Below are positions 58,055 to 64,000 of a DNA stretch of 64,000 nucleotides, piece by piece. A program made the position numbers and the translations under genes. Position 1 is the stretch's first letter, and every line of letters begins with the position of its first letter. The stretch is from Perognathus longimembris pacificus. Taxonomy: Eukaryota > Chordata > Mammalia > Rodentia > Heteromyidae. The stretch lies in the NCBI RefSeq assembly GCF_023159225.1, contig NC_063166.1, forward strand, positions 42,959,149 through 43,023,148. The letters are read 5' to 3'. The notes under the pieces are model-generated. The model did no database searches. It had not been told where the DNA came from and saw only the letters and a program-made list of their open reading frames with translations.

Positions 58055-58209
58055 CTCTGGCTCTGGATGGGAGGTAGACTCCTCTTCGGCAGAGTCTGGT
58101 AAAAGTGCCCAGGTTATGTTGGCACTGGCTGATGGCAAAGAACCAAGAGTCCCATTTTTCAGCTGTTCTGCAGAGTGTGACTTGGGCCCGTGCCATCCCA
58201 GGATGTTTT
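58055..58209 (-). CDS. OSBPL10: OSBPL10 internal coding exon (linker before ORD)
   Basis: Most upstream exon recognised. On the minus strand it follows a TTTCAG acceptor and ends at GAG|GTAAGA. It is 155 bp: two bases completing a split codon, then 51 codons. The peptide is polar and low-complexity (SAEQLKNGT near residue 12, an acidic [11 protein letters not shown] end). In ORP10 this region links the N-terminal PH domain, which is encoded outside the window, to the C-terminal lipid-binding domain. No catalytic or binding motif is expected here. Assignment rests on my memory of the ORP10 linker and on the phase: it ends in phase 0, and the next exon at 25563 starts in phase 0 with PNSDSEL, continuing the acidic stretch. 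The intron between them is 32.5 kb. Because the linker diverges fast between ORP paralogues, this exon is less certain than the ORD exons. Confidence 0.87.
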
Positions 58210-58404
58210 CTGAAACAAAGACCTAGAATGATGCCCAGAATCTTCCAAATGAAACATTAATAGCTCATGAAATATTTGTGCCTCGCTGTAGGAGATTTTC
58301 ATAACATGGCTCAGCTCAATTAATGGTGGGCTCTGTTTGGAAGACTTAAAAGTATAGATTCTGATCATGCATTCATGAGCTAATTTCTGAATTCAAGATC
58401 AGAA

Positions 58405-58505
58405 CTATCAATCCAGATATGGTGGTTCATGCCCATAATCCAGTACAGGGGAGGCTGAGGCAGGAGACTGGAAAATCTAAAGTTAACCTGGGCTACATAC
58501 TAAGA
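58405..58505 (+). mobile_element. B1 monomer
   Basis: ATATGGTGGTTCATGCCCAT ... GAGGCTGAGGCAGGAGACTG ... CCTGGGCTACATACTAAG is a standard B1 without Geo. Confidence 0.75.
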
Positions 58506-58535
58506 ATGAATGAACAAACAAAAGAATGATATCAA

Positions 58536-58757
58536 GAGACATCTATAATCCTACTCAGGAGGCTGGGAATTGAAGGATCAGAGTTAATGCCTATGAGACT
58601 CCAACTCCAAAATAACCAGCAAAAAAAAAAAAAAAAAGCCAAGCTGTAGGCACAGTTCCAGTGACAAAAGTGCCAACTGAGCAAGTATAAGGCCCCGAGT
58701 TCAAACTCCAGTACTGCAATGAATGAATGAATGAATGAATGAGTGAGTGAATGAATC
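58536..58757 (+). mobile_element. B1-like/Geo SINE with (GAAT)n tail
   Basis: Degraded SINE (58536-58716) with an internal A-run at 58620 and a tail expanded to GAATGAATGAATGAATGAAT with GAGT variants. Confidence 0.75.
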
Positions 58758-59555
58758 AGAACATCACAGGCTGTTTCTATTCCCAACCCTGGACAGAAAC
58801 AATCTCCACTGATTAAAAAAAAATCAATGTCAGGTAAAAATGATTTTATTTAACTTCAAAAAATAATTTTAAATATTTACAACAAAAACCCAAAGTCAGA
58901 CTGTAGCAAAACTGATGAAACTGGAGAAAAAGGTTTAAATGCCAATTGCCATAACCATGGCATCATGGTTCACAACAGGTTTCACAACAGGTGCTCAGAG
59001 TGTAGTCATAAAACATCACTTCTATGTGGCCAGGTATTAGCAGGTAACAGGAAATTCCATCGTTCCATTCCACCAAGACATGTTATCCACACAGATATGG
59101 TAAACAAATGCATCTTTCTAATTCTCCCTAAGCCCCTGTGGGAGATAAGAAGACCTTTTCCTCTAATACTCATCTTTTAGGGTCATGTATTACTATAGAA
59201 TGTCCACAGCCATTCTGCTATGAGAATGAATAGGCCTCATTTTCAGCTGATTTCTAAGTGGTGTTCCCATCTAAAAGTGAGGATAAATGATAGAGGAAGA
59301 CCGGCTGAAGCAGAGACCCATGCATGTGAATGAGAAAACCTGCCAGCATCTCCTTGAAGGAGTTCTGTCCACTAGCCTTCTCACTGGAATGACCTAAAGA
59401 AAAACTTCCAAGGAGTACCCAAACTTTCAGTACCCAAAGGAATCTGGTTGATGGAGCAAAATAGCAAGGGCAAAGAAAGGGCTGGAGGCTTGTATGTGTG
59501 TGCAAGTCTTTGTGTAGCGTTACGCAACCCAAGTATGTATTTGTACACAAAATTT

Positions 59556-59634
59556 CTTGTCTGTGTGTTCTGGTACTTGAACTCAGGAACTAGGTGCTGT
59601 CTCTTAGCTTAGATCCTTAGATCTTAGCCTCCTG
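59556..59634 (-). mobile_element. Geo SINE fragment, reverse
   Basis: TGGTACTTGAACTCAGGAAC ... CTTAGATCTTAGCCTCCTG; internally deleted. Confidence 0.6.
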
Positions 59635-59655
59635 TGTGCACGCGCGCGTGCGCGT

Positions 59656-59711
<56 letters not shown>
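59635..59711. repeat. CG/CA alternating microsatellite
   Basis: TGTGCACGCGCGCGTGCGCG then about 30 CA repeats, at the tail side of a reverse SINE. Confidence 0.95.
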
Positions 59712-59713
<2 letters not shown>

Positions 59714-59922
59714 CTGTAGTAGGGATTAAACTCAGGGCCTAGGCTCTAATCCTGAGCTTTTTTACTCTTACCCCTTGAGCCACAGTTCCATTTCTGGCTT
59801 TTTGGTAATTAATCAAAGAGTTTCATGGACTTTCCTATCCAGGTTGGCTTTGAACCATGATCCTCAGATCTCAACCTCCTGAGTAGCTAGGATTACAGGT
59901 GTGAGCTGCAGCACCTGACAAA
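59712..59922 (-). mobile_element. B1-like/Geo SINE, reverse
   Basis: Near full-length reverse copy; ends GTGTGAGCTGCAGCACC. Confidence 0.83.
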
Positions 59923-60469
59923 ATTTGTCTTTTTAATATAATCTGCTAGATCATATAACTTTGCTGTTTAAGCCTCAAGTGACTTTTCATCGCAACTGAA
60001 ATAAAATCTAAACTGTTTGACTTTCTTCTGTACCTAAGAGCCTGAAAGACTCATTTCCTTTCCTCCCCATGTATTCTACTATATTTCTTTCCTATTCCAC
60101 AAATGGGCCAAGTTCATTTCAGTCTTAGAGCCTTTGCCAATGCTGCTCCTTCCTCCCCAAGTACTATTTCTCTACACCACCCCCACAAGGAAGAGGAGAC
60201 AGTGTGAATAAATCTAGGGGTAGGTAAGGTATTTCTGTCAAAGACAACCCCAAAGGACTTCCTGTTCAATCACTGTTTACTGTCTCTAGGGCCCCAACAC
60301 TGCTGGCACTTAGCCAGTTTACTCATTTACTTCTGGGTTACTTCAATTTCTGGACTGCCTAGGGTCACTGCTGCTGATTCTACAGCCAGCCCTAGAGCTC
60401 AAAACATGATCTAGGAGAGTGTGTGATGCTATGTGCTAAATCAATGAAGGACTATTAAGATGCTTAGAG

Positions 60470-60687
60470 ATAGCTTGGAACTCATGGCTCACACCTATAA
60501 TCTTAGCTACTCAGGAGGCTGAGATCTGAGGATCATGGTTCAAAGCCAGCCTGAGCAGTCAAATCTGAGAGATTCTAATTTCCAACAAGCCAGCAAAAGG
60601 TCAGAAGTGAAAATCTTGCTCAAGTGGTAGAATGCCAGCCTGACCAAAAAGCCATCTTAGAGCTGAGTTCAAGCCCCAGTACTATCA
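60470..60687 (+). mobile_element. B1-like/Geo SINE
   Basis: ACTCATGGCTCACACCTATA start; GAGTTCAAGCCCCAGTACTA end. Confidence 0.82.
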
Positions 60688-60689
60688 CA

Positions 60690-60884
60690 CTTTTTTGCCA
60701 GTCCTGTGGCTTGAACTCAGGGCCTGAGCGCTGTCCCTGAGCTTCTTTTACTCAAGGCTAGCACTCTACTATTTGAGCCACAGTGCCACTTCTGGATTTT
60801 TCTGTTTATGTGGTATTGAGGAATCAAACACAGGACTTCATTCATGCTAGGCAAGCACTCTACCAATAAGACACATTCCCAGCC
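60690..60884 (-). mobile_element. IDL-Geo SINE, reverse
   Basis: TTTTTTGCCAGTCCTGTGGC start to ACACATTCCCAGCC end; tail-to-tail with the preceding SINE. Confidence 0.85.
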
Positions 60885-61206
60885 AAGGCACAAATTTTAA
60901 AAAAGATTCTCAGAGACAACACATGGCACCAGAGGGATCTCCACAGTCACCTAAAAATTTTTAAGAAAACTAAAATCAAAAGTAGCAAAAAGAAGAATGG
61001 CCATTTGTGAGGGGCTGAGAGAAGACAAGAGGGAGGGAGTTACAGGGTAGAGAGTGAAGATTTCATAAAATCACAGTATTAAAAGTACTAGCACTGTTGG
61101 TGTGTAAACATAGAGACCATTAAGATGGAAATTTCACACCATGTCCGTTTGACTGCCATAGTTTAAGGCACCAAAAAGGCATCCCTATAGCAATAGACCA
61201 TGACTC

Positions 61207-61249
<43 letters not shown>
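61207..61249. repeat. (GT)n microsatellite
   Basis: About 20 GT repeats at the tail of the reverse SINE fragment that follows. Confidence 0.95.
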
Positions 61250-61250
<1 letters not shown>

Positions 61251-61258
61251 TCTATGGT

Positions 61259-61348
61259 TGTATACTGAAACTTGAACTCAGGGCAGCCTCATGCCCTCAT
61301 TTGGCTTTTTCACTCAAGAATGGCACTCTACCACTTGAGCCACACATT
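61259..61348 (-). mobile_element. Geo SINE fragment, reverse
   Basis: GAAACTTGAACTCAGGGCAG ... CTCTACCACTTGAGCCACAC; no B1-like half. Confidence 0.75.
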
Positions 61349-61682
61349 TGTTCCAACTCTTCAATTTTGTTAAAATAAATGCTAGGAGATGGACAAACAA
61401 AAGGGAGGGTACAAATCAAAGTCTACAGATTTGGAGAGGAGGGCTGACTGCCAGTGTCAGTGCATTAACACCTGGTGCTAAGGGATGCTGCTGCATTGCC
61501 CATGGCAGACGGAGAGACAGGCATGACAAGCACAGGAGGGACAGGCCCAGGACAACACCCCAGGCAGCCCACTCTCACACCCAGCTCCACAGGGGGATGC
61601 AAAGTGATCTTCAGGGCCTCCACCAAATCTTCAATAGTCTATGACACTCTCCATGCAAAAACCGTGTAAAGATATTCTTAAG

Positions 61683-61785
61683 ACAGACCTGGTGGTGCTA
61701 TTTATAATCCCAACACTTGGAAAGTTAAGGCAGGAGGATTGTGAATTCAAGGCCAGCTTGGGATGCATAGCTTTGGATACATGTA
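61683..61785 (+). mobile_element. B1 monomer
   Basis: CCTGGTGGTGCTATTTATAA ... AAGGCAGGAGGATTGTGAAT ... GGCCAGCTTGGGATGCATAG. Confidence 0.75.
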
Positions 61786-61803
61786 TACATTCAAAAAGAC
61801 AGC

Positions 61804-62043
61804 CCAGGCACCAGTGGCTCACACTTGTAATCCTAGCTACTCAGGAGGCCGCAATCTGAGGGTTGCTGTTTGAAGCCTGTCCAGGTAGGAATGTCTGTTG
61901 AGACTTATCTCCAACTAACCACCAAAAATCCAGAAGCAGAGCTGTGACTCAAATGGTAGAGCACTAGTCTTGAGCTAAAAGGCTCAGGGACAGTGCCCAA
62001 CCCCTAAGTTCAAGCCCCAGGACTGGAACAAAAAAAAAAAAAA
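61804..62043 (+). mobile_element. B1-like/Geo SINE
   Basis: Near full-length forward copy with an A-tail passing into a purine-rich GGAGGAAAGG tract (to about 62098). Confidence 0.85.
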
Positions 62044-62100
62044 GGAGAAAGGGAGGGAGGAAAAGGATTGAAGGAGGAAAGGAAGGAGGGAGGAAGGATG

Positions 62101-62255
62101 GGAGTCACAGTTCCACTTCCAGCTTTTTTGGGGTGATTAATTGAAGATAAAAAATACTCACACACAGACTTTCCTGCTTGGGCTGGCTTTGAACTAGGGT
62201 CCTCAGATCTCTGCCTCCTGAGTAGCTAGAATTTCAGGTGTGAGCTACCAGTGGG
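62101..62255 (-). mobile_element. B1-like/Geo SINE, reverse, 3'-truncated
   Basis: Only the junction and the B1-like half remain (GTCACAGTTCCACTTCCAGC to GTGTGAGCTACCAGTGG). Confidence 0.75.
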
Positions 62256-63381
62256 TATTTGATGGGCTACAGGTACATGGGCCTCACTACTGGACATTTT
62301 CAGAGCAGCACATGTGAGGGAGTAAGGAGCAGACAGAAAGCAAAGGGAGGCTCCACATGGTAGGGAAAGAGCTGTAGAGAGTGAAGTCCTCAGGTAAAAG
62401 CCAAGTCCAGGAAAGCGACTCTTAACCCTTTTTGGTTGCCCTAAACCTGACAATGGGGAAACAGAGAGTGGCTTAGCAAAGCCACTCCTACAAATCAGAG
62501 ATGGAGAGCTTCTGCAGAAAAATCAGCACTGTCTGTGTCTTGCTTGTTTGCCATTTACATCCAAGGGCAGCTGTGCTGTCACTGCTGTCACCAGTATTCT
62601 GCCATCTTGTGTCCTGACAGCTGACTCCAGCATCCTCTACCTGCAAGCCCACCATGGGTCCAACAGGCATGTCTGCCAGGCTCTTACCTGGCACTATTCC
62701 AGGCCTGACTGGTGACCAGGGTCTCTTCTCAATCTGACCTCACTGAATGATGCTCACAAGCTAACAACTAACCTCAAACAGAGGTGACAAAGCTCTCCAT
62801 CCTCCCAAATCCTGAAAGGCCCAGTTTGCCCCACACTGGGAACCCTGACACCCATATGCTAAGCATACAGGCTCATCCTTGTACACTGATGCACGCATGT
62901 AGGCTGTTGAAAACAGGAACCCTGCTCCCCTCCAATCAGGCATTTGTCTCATCAAGCTGTTGAAATAGCCTTAGTTAGAACAGCAAGAGAGGGGCTTAAA
63001 GGTTGACCAAAAACCTAAACCATCTTATTAATTTTCATTACAAACCTCTCCATAAACAGAAGCATTACATACCTAATATTATCTTAATATATCTAATGTT
63101 AAAATCAGAGACAGGTCTGAGAGCCAAAATATACAGAAGAAAAGCTGACTCTTTCTAATGTATTTTCAGATGTCAGTCTAGTTGCCCCATGTTCTTGAGG
63201 CCAAATGAACACCAGAGAAAGCAGCATTTGTAAACAAAGGCTCCAAAGCCACACATTTCCCAGAAGACAGAATGAAATGCTACAGCACAGCAAACACCAA
63301 GAACCAAACTTAACCTGTGATTTAGAGAAGGGCGAAAATAAGGAGGAAGAGTCAAGAGACCTTAAGCAAGAATCCGCAAGT

Positions 63382-63443
63382 TTTTTTTTGTGCTGGTCTG
63401 TCTTGGGGGCTTGAACTCAGGGCCGGGCACTGTCCCTGAGCTT
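63382..63443 (-). mobile_element. Geo SINE fragment, reverse
   Basis: TTTTTTTTGTGCTGGTCTG ... GGGCACTGTCCCTGAGCTTT; stops abruptly. The remainder of the same element may be at 63828. Confidence 0.7.
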
Positions 63444-63827
63444 TAAAGGGCACATGCAGACTGATTCAAAACCGGCTGTTTTGCTACAAGGGCTATAACT
63501 TTTAAAAGGGTCAGGAAGTTGAGAGACAGACAATAAATGCTGTTCTGCATAAGCCACAATTTTTGATAAAAGTATATTTTTTACAAAAGGAAGTTGTACA
63601 ATGGGGTTGCATGGGGAGACATGAAGGAAATATCTTTCTTATACAACCAGACCTCAGGACTCAGTCTCCCCTCCTCCCAAATGGATGCAATTTCAACCTG
63701 ATGTCATATCTGAAATTCTATCATTTGAGCTTTGTACCTTTGGGCCCTTACGGAGACCCAGTGAAAATTTGGGAGGAAAGAAAAAAAGAAAAAGGTTTCT
63801 GGAAAGTGTCCTTTAAGAAGTGTGTGG

Positions 63828-64000
63828 GCTGGTATTCTACCACTTGAGCCACAGCTCTGCTTCTAACTTTGTGATGGTTAACTGTAGCTAAGAGTCTCAT
63901 GGACTTTCCTGTGTGAGTTGGCTTTGAACCTCAATTCTTAGATCTCAACCTTTTGGGTAGCTAGGATTGCAGGGATGAGCCACCATCAGCACCTAGCTCT
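63828..64000 (-). mobile_element. B1-like/Geo SINE, reverse, 3'-truncated
   Basis: Begins inside the Geo half (GGCTGGTATTCTACCACTTG) and continues through the B1-like half to the window edge. Confidence 0.78.

Larger units (their letters stand above)
58210..64000 (-). other. OSBPL10: OSBPL10 intron (continues beyond window)
   Basis: No further OSBPL10 exon recognised up to 64000. The next upstream exon should end in phase 1. Unassigned stretches: 58760-59550, 59925-60465, 60890-61205, 61350-61680, 62260-63380 and 63445-63825. Confidence 0.75.

Overview
This is a mammalian nuclear window dominated by intron and interspersed repeats. I read it as a geomyoid rodent (kangaroo rat, pocket mouse or pocket gopher group). 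The main reason is the very abundant dimeric SINE with an ID-like left half and a right half ending in a tRNA-like box; this matches the IDL-Geo SINE described from Geomyoidea. A second, equally abundant SINE joins a B1/Alu-like (7SL) left half to the same right half. The species call is inference from repeats.

The only protein-coding gene I can support is the 3' half of OSBPL10 (oxysterol-binding protein-related protein 10) on the minus strand. Seven coding exons lie at 58209-58055, 25563-25414, 17284-16804, 6790-6604, 4400-4218, 2669-2516 and 962-918 (stop). They have GT/AG borders and compatible phases, with no frameshift or in-frame stop. Together they encode about 450 residues: the end of the inter-domain linker and the complete lipid-binding (ORD) domain. 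The PH domain and start codon lie beyond position 64000. The 3' UTR begins at 917 and I cannot place its end.

Layout: 1-6800 holds the four terminal exons and short introns. 6791-16803 is a 10 kb intron with many SINEs, a 0.2 kb local duplication and a palindrome. 17285-25413 is an 8 kb intron. 25564-58054 is a 32.5 kb intron with many SINEs, several simple repeats, a 33-bp minisatellite and a 6.2 kb L1 (44297-50491). 58210-64000 is intron with SINEs and CA/TG tracts.

The L1 has 17-bp target-site duplications and a 5' end with a YY1-type motif, but it is dead. ORF1 has stops and frameshifts, the endonuclease part of ORF2 is missing, a SINE sits in ORF2, and the reverse-transcriptase frame is broken downstream.

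I found no convincing novel biological system. The most interesting items are the deletion architecture of the L1, an older tRNA/7SL/7SL composite SINE in six copies, A- and B-box-like motifs inside the Geo monomer, a tandem array derived from that A-box, a local duplication spanning a perfect 26-bp palindrome, and a 33-bp minisatellite with 66-bp higher-order structure.
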